This document shows positions 1 to 6,092 of a stretch of 7,926 bases of DNA, in pieces. The DNA lies in NCBI GenBank assembly GCA_040508085.1, contig JBEVNO010000044.1, forward strand, positions 1 through 7,926, written 5' to 3'. Origin of the DNA: ZC4RG30 sp040508085 (GTDB lineage: Bacteria; Pseudomonadota; Gammaproteobacteria; Steroidobacterales; Steroidobacteraceae). The number at the start of each line of letters is the position of its first letter. Position 1 is the first letter of the stretch. The notes below the pieces were generated by a model. That model was not told the origin of the DNA. It saw nothing but the letters and a program-made list of their open reading frames with translations, and did not search any database. The position numbers were made by a program, and so were the translations under genes.

Positions 1-260
1 AGCTGCACGTCGAAATGGCGCATGCCGAGGGTGCGGCGGGCGGTTTCCCGCACCACGGCAAAGGCCTCCGGCAGCAGCGCATCGAGCGTGGTGCCGGTCT
101 TCAGCCGCTCGCGGAACTCTGCCGTCTTGGCGCCCAGCGCCTCGTCCGACAGGGCCTTGAGGGAGTCTTCGAGCTTCCCGGCCTGTGCCGCCAGCCCCCG
201 ATAGCCACGCACGGTACGTTCGTTGCGGCTGCCAAAAATACGCGTCAGGAACTGGAGCAC
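1..260 (-). CDS. secA: SecA preprotein translocase ATPase, N-terminal 86 residues (3' end beyond window)
   Basis: SecA is the cytoplasmic ATPase that pushes unfolded preproteins through the SecYEG channel. Only the first 86 complete codons are present, and the gene runs off the left edge. The translation begins VLQFLTRIFGSRNERT and later reads EAFAVVRE and GMRHFDVQL, which match the start of E. coli SecA (LLTKVFGSRNDRT, EAFAVVRE, GMRHFDVQL) almost position by position. This is the N-terminal helix and the beginning of nucleotide-binding domain 1; the Walker A region lies outside. The start is GTG at 258-260. An in-frame TGA lies 63 bases upstream and there is no other start codon between, so GTG is the only choice. 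Its Shine-Dalgarno match is modest (GAGG, 11 bases upstream). The M23 gene lies 192 bases upstream on the same strand. There is no recognisable secM. Confidence 0.95.
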   Translation of the reverse strand, partial: MLQFLTRIFGSRNERTVRGYRGLAAQAGKLEDSLKALSDEALGAKTAEFRERLKTGTTLDALLPEAFAVVRETARRTLGMRHFDVQ

Positions 261-296
261 GGAACGTGGAACCTCGGGATTGGCGGCAACCGGAGC

Positions 297-324
297 AAAA
301 TGATGGCGGGAAGCGCTGTTTCAA
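297..324 (-). promoter_or_regulatory. Candidate sigma-70 promoter for secA
   Basis: Read on the minus strand, TTGAAA (319-324, five of six matches to the -35 consensus) is followed after 16 bases by CATTTT (297-302, three of six to the -10). It would place the transcript start about 30 bases before the secA GTG. A rival -10, TAAAAT (383-388, five of six matches), lies further upstream but has no convincing -35. Both are inferred from short matches only. Confidence 0.25.
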
Positions 325-436
325 GCCCCTCCTGATCGCCCTGCACCCGGTCCGCCCCGGTGACAGGTGGGTTTAACCCGTTATTTTACGACAGACAGGG
401 CGGCCCTGCTGCGCCTCAGGAGGGCGGAGGGCCGGG

Positions 437-454
437 AAGGGCCTGCGAGCCCCT
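437..454 (-). other. Small hairpin at the 3' end of the M23 gene
   Basis: On the minus strand AGGGGC (449-454) can pair with GCCCTT (437-442), with one G-U pair and a six-base loop. It overlaps the last two bases of the M23 stop codon. No run of T follows, so it is not a standard intrinsic terminator. It could slow degradation or transcription, or be chance in GC-rich DNA. Confidence 0.2.
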
Positions 455-1337
455 AAGGATCGATGAATTTGAGCGGATTGAGCCGCTGGCCGAAGCGCAG
501 CACCTCGAAGTGCAGGTGCGGCCCGGTGGAGCGCCCGGTGGACCCCATCAGCGCGATCGGCTGCCCGCGGGTCACGGTCTGCCCCACATCCACCAGCAGC
601 GAGGCATTGTGCGCATAGCGGGTCACATAGCCGTTGCCGTGGTTGATCTCGATCAGGTTGCCGTAGCTGGCGCTGCGCTCCGCCCGCGACACCAGCCCGG
701 TGGCCACTGACAGCACCTCGGAGCCGGCGGCGCCTGCGATGTCCACACCCGGGTGGATATCCTCGGTGCCGTCGAAAGGATCCTGACGGCCGCCGAAATA
801 CGAGGAAATGTAGCCCCCCCGCACCGGCCGGCCTTCCGGCAGCAGCGCTTCGTTCAGCGAGCGCGACAGGATGACGTTTTCCAGCGCCAGCAGCTGGGCA
901 TCGCGCTTCTCGAGCTTGGCCTGCAGGCCGTCCAGCATGCGGGTGAGATCGGGCACCTCGACGCTGATGCCGCGCCCTTCATCGGACTCGGGGCCACCCA
1001 CGGCCGGGGCGAGGTCGAAATTCAGCTCGCCACTGCTGATGTTGGCCATCTGCGTCAGGCGCCGGCCCAGCGCATCCAGGCGCAGCACATGGGCGTTCAT
1101 CTCGCCCATGCGCACCGACATGGCGTCGATGCGATCCTGCACCTGCAGCCGCAATGAGCCCAGCTCGGCAAGGTGGGCATGGCGGTCGATGCCGCGCGAG
1201 CCCAGGCTCACGCCCAGCGCGAAGGTGGCGCCCAGCACCGCGATACCCGCGAGGCTGGCAAGCGCCAGCGTGACCGGGTGGGTCAGGTGCAGGTGCTTGG
1301 CCAGCCCCTGTCGGCGGGAGAAAAAGATCAGGTTCAT
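453..1337 (-). CDS. Membrane-anchored M23 family metallopeptidase (LytM/peptidoglycan endopeptidase type)
   Basis: This is a 294-residue probable zinc endopeptidase acting on peptidoglycan cross-links in the periplasm. Residues about 21-47 form one hydrophobic segment with a basic cytoplasmic N-terminus (SRRQGLAKH), so it is predicted as a signal anchor with the rest outside. Residues 50-100 and 130-165 look helical and coiled-coil-like. The M23 domain covers about 170-294. It has zinc ligands H195 and D199 (HPGVD) and H276 (HLH), plus catalytic-site H243 (YAH) and H274. All key residues are present, so it should be active, unlike EnvC- or NlpD-type activators that have lost ligands. The ATG start gives a proper membrane anchor but has no Shine-Dalgarno sequence. 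An M23 gene next to secA is common in Gammaproteobacteria; its substrate bond and any divisome role are unknown. Confidence 0.9.
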   Translation of the reverse strand: MNLIFFSRRQGLAKHLHLTHPVTLALASLAGIAVLGATFALGVSLGSRGIDRHAHLAELGSLRLQVQDRIDAMSVRMGEMNAHVLRLDALGRRLTQMANISSGELNFDLAPAVGGPESDEGRGISVEVPDLTRMLDGLQAKLEKRDAQLLALENVILSRSLNEALLPEGRPVRGGYISSYFGGRQDPFDGTEDIHPGVDIAGAAGSEVLSVATGLVSRAERSASYGNLIEINHGNGYVTRYAHNASLLVDVGQTVTRGQPIALMGSTGRSTGPHLHFEVLRFGQRLNPLKFIDP

Positions 1338-1346
1338 TTAGGCTGG

Positions 1347-1357
1347 GTGTCAGACAC
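1347..1357. promoter_or_regulatory. Palindrome in the divergent M23/dciA spacer, possible operator
   Basis: GTGTC-A-GACAC is a perfect 5-bp inverted repeat around one base. It sits in the 32-base spacer between two divergent starts, just downstream of the putative M23 promoter. The position suits a repressor site, but an 11-base palindrome could also be a dispersed repeat or chance. No regulator is identified. Confidence 0.25.
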
Positions 1358-1366
1358 GTCCGACTG

Positions 1367-1395
1367 ACTATGCCGAAGAAGCCCCACCGAGACAA
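1367..1395 (-). promoter_or_regulatory. Candidate sigma-70 promoter for the M23 gene, inside the dciA start
   Basis: On the minus strand TTGTCT (1390-1395, four of six) and CATAGT (1367-1372, four of six) are spaced by exactly 17 bases. Transcription would begin near 1360, giving a leader of about 22 bases before the M23 ATG at 1337. The -10 overlaps the dciA start codon, so the two divergent genes could interfere with each other. The assignment rests on consensus matching only. Confidence 0.35.
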
Positions 1396-1705
1396 CCCGC
1401 GAAACCGGGCTACCCGCACAGTTCAGAGTGCGGCCACGCTCCTGCAGCGCATGGGGGCCAGTGCGCCGGTGGCCACCGCACCTGCCGAGCTGTATGTCGC
1501 CATTCAGCGACTGTGTGGCGCCCTGCCGGCGGCCCTCCGCGGGCACATCGTGGCCTGCGTGGAGAAGGAGGATGAAATCGTATTGCTCGCTGACAGCCCC
1601 GCCTGGGCCGCACGTCTGAAACTGCTGCTGGCGGATGCCGCCTTGGCGGCTGATCCCCGGCGCATCACCGTGCGGGTGATGCCGCGCCACACCGCGGTCC
1701 GGTAG
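1370..1705 (+). CDS. dciA: DciA-like protein (DUF721), replicative helicase loader
   Basis: DciA-family proteins interact with the replicative helicase DnaB and help load it at the origin in bacteria lacking DnaC/DnaI-type loaders. The product is 111 residues. Its first 15 or so residues are basic (KKPHRDNPRNR) and are followed by a DUF721 core at about 17-105. The core shows the family pattern: a helix ending LPAALRGHI (52-60), strands with VACVEKEDEIVLLA (61-74), then SPAWAARLKLL (76-86). It is short for the family, with little or no C-terminal extension. The start is ATG at 1370, with no Shine-Dalgarno sequence. The gene diverges from the M23 gene by 32 bases and is followed after 6 bases by the S9 peptidase gene, probably in one transcript. 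A DUF721 gene on the opposite strand between lpxC and secA is a known gammaproteobacterial arrangement. Confidence 0.82.
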   Translation: MPKKPHRDNPRNRATRTVQSAATLLQRMGASAPVATAPAELYVAIQRLCGALPAALRGHIVACVEKEDEIVLLADSPAWAARLKLLLADAALAADPRRITVRVMPRHTAVR

Positions 1706-1711
1706 ATCGCG

Positions 1712-3739
1712 GTGGAAGATGATCCGTGGATCTGGCTCGAGGACTGGACTGGCGCCCGAGCCATGGCCTGGGTGGAAGCGGAGAACGCGCGCACGCTGCA
1801 GCGCCTGACGGCGGATCCGCTTTATCCACACTTCCACGCGGCCGCGCTCGCCATTGCCACCAGCGAGCATCGCCTCGCCTTTCCCGACTTGTTGAATGGA
1901 CGTGTCTTCAACCTGTGGCGCGACGCCGCGCATCGCCAGGGCATCTGGCGATGCACCAGTCAGGAAGATTATGTAAAGGCTGAGCCGCAGTGGACAACGG
2001 TGCTGGACCTGGACGCGTTATCCCACGCCGAAGGCCGGCAATGGGTATGGAAAGGCATCACCTGCCTGGGTCCGGAGGAACGGCTGGGGCTGATCGCGCT
2101 GTCAGATGGCGGCGAGGATGCGGTCACGCTGCGCGAATTCGATCTGGCGCGCGGGCAGTTCGTCACTGGAGGCTTCGTGCTGCCGGATTCCAAACAGTAC
2201 GCGGCCTGGCTGGACGCCGACACGCTGCTGCTGGCGCGCGACTGGGGCGCAGGCACGCTGACGTCGGCCGGCTACCCGTTCGTGGTGAAACGGCTACGTC
2301 GTGGCCAGCCGCTGGCCAGCGCTGAGGAAGTCTTCCGCGGCACGCCCCAGGATGTGGGCGCCTCGCCCTTCGTGCTGCACGATGCGCGGGGAAATCGGGC
2401 GGCCGGCGTCGTGCGCAACACCACGTTCTTCACCAGCGAGACGCATCTGCTCGGCCCCTCGGGAATGCGCCGCATTCCGCTGCCGGCACGCTGCCAGATA
2501 CATGGCCTGGTGGAAGGACAATTGCTGGTGCAGACCAGCGAGAGCTGGGCGGTGGAGGCCACCACGGTGCCATCGGGCGCACTGGCCAGCGTCGCGCTCG
2601 CTGATGCCGGGATCGGCGCCGCGCTGCGGCCACGCGTGTTGTTCGCGCCGGGGCCGCGGCAGTCCATTGGTGGTGTGGCCACGACACGCAGCCGTGCGCT
2701 GGTCACCATCAACGACAATGTGCGCGGGCGCGCCCTGTGGTTCGCGCTGGTGGATGGAGCGTGGCGCAGTACGCCGCTGCCATTGCCGGAACATGTCTCG
2801 ATCGACATCGTGACCAGCACCGAAACGAGTGACCAGGCGGTGCTGGCGGTCAACGGCTTCCTGGAGCCCACCACGCTGTGGTGGCTGGATGCGCAGGCAG
2901 CCACCCCCGTCCAGGTGAAGGCTCTGCCGCCACAGTTCGATGCCAGCGGGCTGGTGACCGAACAGTTCGAGGCCACTTCGGCCGACGGCACGCGCGTGCC
3001 CTACTTCATCGTGCGCCGGACCGGCATTCCCCTGGATGGTTCCACGCCCACCATCATGACGGCCTATGGTGGCTTCGAAGTCTCCAACACGCCCAGCTAC
3101 GCCGGCATACAGGGCAAGTTGTGGCTGGAACGCGGCGGCAGCTTCGTGCTGGCCAACATCCGCGGTGGTGGTGAGTTCGGTCCGGCCTGGCACCAGGCGG
3201 GGCTGAAGACGAGGAGGCAGGTGATCTACAACGACTTCGCCGCGGTGGCCCGTGATGTCTTCGCACGTGGCTTGTCGTCGCCGCGCCGCTTCGGCATCTA
3301 TGGCGGCTCCAATGGCGGCCTGCTGATGGGCGTGGCCTTCAACCAGCATCCGGAGCTGTGGAATGCCGTGGTGATACAGGTGCCGCTGCTGGACATGCTG
3401 CGCTATGAGCAGATCGCCGCCGGTGCTTCATGGGTGGATGAATACGGCAGCGTGTCGGTGCCGGAGGAACGTGCCTTCCTGGAGAAGATCTCGCCGTACC
3501 ACAATGTGCGTGCAGGCCAGGCGTATCCGGAGCCGTACATCTGGACCACCACCAAGGACGACCGCGTCGGGCCGCAGCATGCCCGCAAGTTCGCAGCGCG
3601 GCTGGGGGAGTTGGGCCTGCCCTATCTGTTCTATGAGGATACGGCGGGCGGCCACGCCGGCGACGCCGACATCGAGCAGGGCGCGCGGCTGCGCGCGCTG
3701 CAGATGGTCTATTTCGCCCACAAGCTCGAAGACCAATAA
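1712..3739 (+). CDS. S9 family serine peptidase (prolyl oligopeptidase-like)
   Basis: The product is 675 residues, normal length for this family. Members cut short peptides, often after proline, with a propeller domain restricting access to the active site. The N-terminus (DDPWIWLEDWTGARAMAWV) is the usual opening of S9A proteins. Residues about 50-400 fit the beta-propeller and about 410-675 the alpha/beta hydrolase domain. The predicted triad is S533 in GGSNGG, D616 in KDDRVGP and H648 in GGHAG. There is no signal peptide or membrane segment, so it is predicted cytoplasmic. The start is GTG at 1712. An in-frame TAG at 1703-1705 (the dciA stop) blocks any longer form, and the next ATG (1763) would cut conserved sequence. 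It has no Shine-Dalgarno and lies 6 bases after dciA, which suggests translational coupling. It converges on lpxC. Whether it truly prefers proline cannot be read from sequence. Confidence 0.9.
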   Translation: MEDDPWIWLEDWTGARAMAWVEAENARTLQRLTADPLYPHFHAAALAIATSEHRLAFPDLLNGRVFNLWRDAAHRQGIWRCTSQEDYVKAEPQWTTVLDLDALSHAEGRQWVWKGITCLGPEERLGLIALSDGGEDAVTLREFDLARGQFVTGGFVLPDSKQYAAWLDADTLLLARDWGAGTLTSAGYPFVVKRLRRGQPLASAEEVFRGTPQDVGASPFVLHDARGNRAAGVVRNTTFFTSETHLLGPSGMRRIPLPARCQIHGLVEGQLLVQTSESWAVEATTVPSGALASVALADAGIGAALRPRVLFAPGPRQSIGGVATTRSRALVTINDNVRGRALWFALVDGAWRSTPLPLPEHVSIDIVTSTETSDQAVLAVNGFLEPTTLWWLDAQAATPVQVKALPPQFDASGLVTEQFEATSADGTRVPYFIVRRTGIPLDGSTPTIMTAYGGFEVSNTPSYAGIQGKLWLERGGSFVLANIRGGGEFGPAWHQAGLKTRRQVIYNDFAAVARDVFARGLSSPRRFGIYGGSNGGLLMGVAFNQHPELWNAVVIQVPLLDMLRYEQIAAGASWVDEYGSVSVPEERAFLEKISPYHNVRAGQAYPEPYIWTTTKDDRVGPQHARKFAARLGELGLPYLFYEDTAGGHAGDADIEQGARLRALQMVYFAHKLEDQ

Positions 3740-3753
3740 ATGGATTAATGGGG

Positions 3754-4692
3754 TCAGTAGTCCTCGTCCTCGGGTTCGTCGTGGTCTTCGGGCGCCCGCG
3801 TATCCGCGTAGGAGATCGGCGGCGCTTCGGTATCGAAGGTGGCCATTTCCCAGGCCTGCGGGCGCGCCAGCAGTTCGCGCAGCAGGCGGTTGTTGAGGCC
3901 GTGGCCGGATTTGAAACCACTGAATTCGCCAATGACGCTGTGGCCGAGCAGGTACAGGTCGCCGATGGCGTCGAGTACCTTGTGCTTCACGAACTCATCG
4001 CGGTAGCGCAGCGGCCCCTCATTCAGCACCTTCGAGTCATCGAGCACGATGGCATTGTCCAGACTGCCGCCCAGCGCGAGATTGTGCTGGCGCAGGGTGG
4101 CCAGGTCGCGCATGAAGCCGAACGTGCGCGCGCGCGAGACTTCTTTCTCATAGGTAGTGGAGGAGAACTCCATCGAGGCACTGCTGCGGCTGTGCTCGAA
4201 AACCGGGTGGTCGAACTCGATCTCGAAGTTCACCCGGAAGCCGTTGTACGGATCAAAGCGCGCCCATTTGTCGCCATCGCGCACTTCCACGCGCTCCAGG
4301 ATGCGCATGAACCGCTTGGGCGTCGCCTGCTCCGCGATGCCGGCGGAACGCAGCAGGAACACGAACGGGTCGGCGCTGCCGTCCATGATGGGCACTTCTG
4401 CGGCAGTGAGTTCGACCAGGCAGTTGTCCACGCCCAGCCCGGCCAGTGCCGACATCAGATGTTCGATGGTGGAGACGCGTGCGCCATCACGGCTCAGCAC
4501 GGTGCCGAGGCGGGTATCACCCACCTGGTCGGCCAGTGCGGGAATCGAGACGCTGGGTTCAAGGTCGCTGCGGCGGAAGACAATGCCGCTGTCGGGCGCA
4601 GCCGGATGCAGCGTCATCACGATCTGCTCGCCACTGTGCAGCCCTACACCCGTGGCGCTGATGCGGTTTTTGAGGGTGCGTTGACCAAACAT
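3754..4692 (-). CDS. lpxC: UDP-3-O-acyl-N-acetylglucosamine deacetylase
   Basis: LpxC removes the acetyl group from UDP-3-O-acyl-GlcNAc in the cytoplasm, the committed step of lipid A synthesis, using zinc. The product is 312 residues (E. coli 305). The start QRTLKNRISATGVGLHSG is the family's opening. Visible active-site residues are E77 and H78 (TIEHLMSAL), H237 and D241 (KHKVLDAIGD) and H264 (SGHGLNNRLL), one off the E. coli numbering of E78, H79, H238, D242 and H265. H78, H237 and D241 bind zinc; E77 and H264 are catalytic. The ATG start has no Shine-Dalgarno sequence, and a perfect hairpin ends 15 bases upstream. The C-terminus is a charged acidic tail (APEDHDEPEDEDY), unlike the non-polar degron of E. 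coli LpxC. It follows ftsZ, as in the standard cluster. Confidence 0.97.
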   Translation of the reverse strand: MFGQRTLKNRISATGVGLHSGEQIVMTLHPAAPDSGIVFRRSDLEPSVSIPALADQVGDTRLGTVLSRDGARVSTIEHLMSALAGLGVDNCLVELTAAEVPIMDGSADPFVFLLRSAGIAEQATPKRFMRILERVEVRDGDKWARFDPYNGFRVNFEIEFDHPVFEHSRSSASMEFSSTTYEKEVSRARTFGFMRDLATLRQHNLALGGSLDNAIVLDDSKVLNEGPLRYRDEFVKHKVLDAIGDLYLLGHSVIGEFSGFKSGHGLNNRLLRELLARPQAWEMATFDTEAPPISYADTRAPEDHDEPEDEDY

Positions 4693-4707
4693 GCGGGGCG
4701 AGTCATG

Positions 4708-4740
4708 GCTACGGTAGCCGGTGAGGGCGGCTACCGTAGC
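4708..4740. repeat. 13-bp perfect inverted repeat (hairpin) in the lpxC leader
   Basis: The arms 4708-4720 (GCTACGGTAGCCG) and 4728-4740 (CGGCTACCGTAGC) are perfect reverse complements around a 7-base loop. In the lpxC transcript the stem ends 15 bases before the ATG, and the loop reads CCCTCAC. No T-run follows on either strand, so it does not look like an intrinsic terminator. The embedded GTAG resembles the GTAG-type palindromic (REP-like) elements of Xanthomonadales, but only one copy is in this window. It may regulate lpxC translation, stabilise the message or be a dispersed repeat. Confidence 0.7.
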
Positions 4741-4813
4741 ACATAGGTCATCACGGAGACCAAGCCGGCAGCGATCGACGACAGCGATGCCGCCGCTACC
4801 AGCCTGTGCTCCC

Positions 4814-4830
4814 CAGGGCGCGCAGCCCTG
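4814..4830 (-). other. Small hairpin just after the ftsZ stop
   Basis: CAGGGC (4814-4819) and GCCCTG (4825-4830) form a 6-bp stem with a 5-base loop, starting five bases past the ftsZ stop. No T-run follows, so termination here is doubtful; it might protect the ftsZ mRNA 3' end. The rest of the gap up to lpxC shows no gene and no clear promoter. Confidence 0.3.
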
Positions 4831-4835
4831 CTCTA

Positions 4836-6053
4836 TCAGTCGGCCTGGCGGCGCAGGAAGGCCGGAATATCCAGCAGTTCCTCGTCCACCGTGGCCGGGC
4901 CCATGCCATCACCCACGGCCCGGGCGAAACGCTGCACCGCGGGTTTGTCCAGATTGGCGTAGTCGTTGGCCACGGGCGCCAGTGTCGGCGCCGGACGCCG
5001 CGGGGCCGCCGAACGCGTGTCCCGTGAGGCCGGTGCCTCGCGGGCCGGCTCGCGATAGCTGGCAAACCCGTCGCGGCTGTTGCGCCCCTGCTGCGGCTGC
5101 CGGTTCAGGCCGGTGGCCACCACGGTGACGCGCAGTTCGTCCTGCATTTCCGGGTCGATGACGGTGCCCACCACCACGGTTGCGTCTTCGGAGGCGAACT
5201 CGCGCACGATGGAACCCACTTCCTGGAACTCGCCGATGGACATGTCCATGCCCGCGGTGACATTCACCAGGATGCCGTGCGCGTCGCGCAGGTCGACATG
5301 TTCCAGCAGCGGCGAGGACACCGCAGCTTCCGCTGCAATGCGCGCGCGGCCTTCACCGCGGCCATTGCCGCTGCCCATCATCGCCATGCCGGTCTCGCTC
5401 ATCACGGTGCGCACGTCGGCGAAGTCGACGTTGATCAGGCCCGGGCGGGTGATCAGCTCGGCAATGCCCTGCACGGCGCCCTGCAGCACCTGGTTGGCAG
5501 CCTTGAAGGCATCCAGCAGCGTGGTGGAACTGCCCAGCACGGTCAGCAGCTTCTGGTTGGGGATGGTGATCAGCGAATCCACGTACTTCGACAGCTCGGC
5601 CACGCCGTTGTCGGCCGCGCGCGAGCGCTTGCCACCTTCCATCTCGAACGGGCGCGTGACCACGGCCACGGTCAGGATGCCCAGCTCCTTGGCGAGCTGC
5701 GCGACCACCGGCGCCGCGCCAGTGCCGGTGCCGCCGCCCATGCCCGCGGTGATGAACAGCATGTCGCTGCCATCGATCATGCTGATCAGGCGCTCGCGGT
5801 CTTCCAGCGCGGCCGCGCGGCCGACATCCGGATTGGCGCCTGCGCCCAGGCCCTTGGTGATGTCGCTGCCGATCTGCAGCGAAGTCTTGACCTTGGAGTG
5901 CTTGAGCGCCTGCGCATCGGTGTTGATGCACATGAACTCCACACCCTCGATTCCCGAAGTGACCATGTGGGCCACGGCGTTGCCGCCACCGCCGCCCACG
6001 CCGATGACCTTGATTACAGCGTTCTGGCTGTAAGCGTCCATTACTTCGAACAT
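4836..6053 (-). CDS. ftsZ: Cell division protein FtsZ
   Basis: FtsZ is the tubulin-like GTPase that polymerises at midcell into the Z-ring and recruits the divisome. The product is 405 residues (E. coli 383). The GTPase domain covers about 11-316, with GVGGGGGNAV at 18-27 and the tubulin signature GGGTGTG at 106-112. The synergy (T7) loop NVDFADV is at 208-214, with catalytic D210 and D213. A variable Arg/Ala/Pro-rich linker covers about 317-390. The conserved tail LLDIPAFLRRQAD (393-405) binds FtsA, ZipA and other partners. The ATG start gives MFEVMDAYSQNAVIKVIG, which aligns with the E. coli start, and has a strong ribosome binding site. It lies 39 bases after ftsA. Residues 186-190 read ANQVL where E. 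coli has ANDVL. Confidence 0.98.
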   Translation of the reverse strand: MFEVMDAYSQNAVIKVIGVGGGGGNAVAHMVTSGIEGVEFMCINTDAQALKHSKVKTSLQIGSDITKGLGAGANPDVGRAAALEDRERLISMIDGSDMLFITAGMGGGTGTGAAPVVAQLAKELGILTVAVVTRPFEMEGGKRSRAADNGVAELSKYVDSLITIPNQKLLTVLGSSTTLLDAFKAANQVLQGAVQGIAELITRPGLINVDFADVRTVMSETGMAMMGSGNGRGEGRARIAAEAAVSSPLLEHVDLRDAHGILVNVTAGMDMSIGEFQEVGSIVREFASEDATVVVGTVIDPEMQDELRVTVVATGLNRQPQQGRNSRDGFASYREPAREAPASRDTRSAAPRRPAPTLAPVANDYANLDKPAVQRFARAVGDGMGPATVDEELLDIPAFLRRQAD

Positions 6054-6062
6054 GGCTGTCTG

Positions 6063-6068
6063 CTCCTC
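6063..6068 (-). promoter_or_regulatory. Strong ribosome binding site of ftsZ
   Basis: GAGGAG on the minus strand lies 9 bases before the ftsZ ATG. It is preceded by an AT-rich stretch containing six T in a row (about 6083-6088). It is the strongest ribosome binding site with usable spacing in the window, in keeping with the high FtsZ level a cell needs relative to FtsA and FtsQ. It also fixes the start codon. Confidence 0.75.
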
Positions 6069-6092
6069 ACTGACGATTGAACAAAAAATGCA

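Noticed and set aside
15..710. Several plus-strand frames opposite secA, the secA leader and the M23 3' end
   Set aside because: They overlap conserved minus-strand coding sequence and have no recognisable content. The secA match is nearly exact over its first 86 residues.
2294..3349. Minus-strand open frame of 351 codons opposite the S9 peptidase gene
   Set aside because: The plus-strand product carries a full serine peptidase triad. The antisense frame is His/Arg/Gln-rich with no domain.
4708..4740. Reading the inverted repeat as an intrinsic terminator for ftsZ
   Set aside because: No T-run follows on either strand, and it lies over 90 bases past the ftsZ stop, right at the lpxC start.
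3748..4746. Plus-strand open frame of 332 codons opposite lpxC, beginning just after the S9 gene
   Set aside because: The true reading is LpxC on the minus strand with all catalytic residues. The plus-strand frame has no motif, and its extent simply mirrors lpxC.
4741..4835. A dedicated lpxC promoter in the ftsZ-lpxC gap
   Set aside because: The best boxes (TTGGTC with TATGTG or TACGGT) have wrong spacing or only half the consensus bases.
5080..6080. Plus-strand open frames of 317 and 267 codons opposite ftsZ
   Set aside because: They are antisense shadows of FtsZ with low-complexity composition and no family motif.
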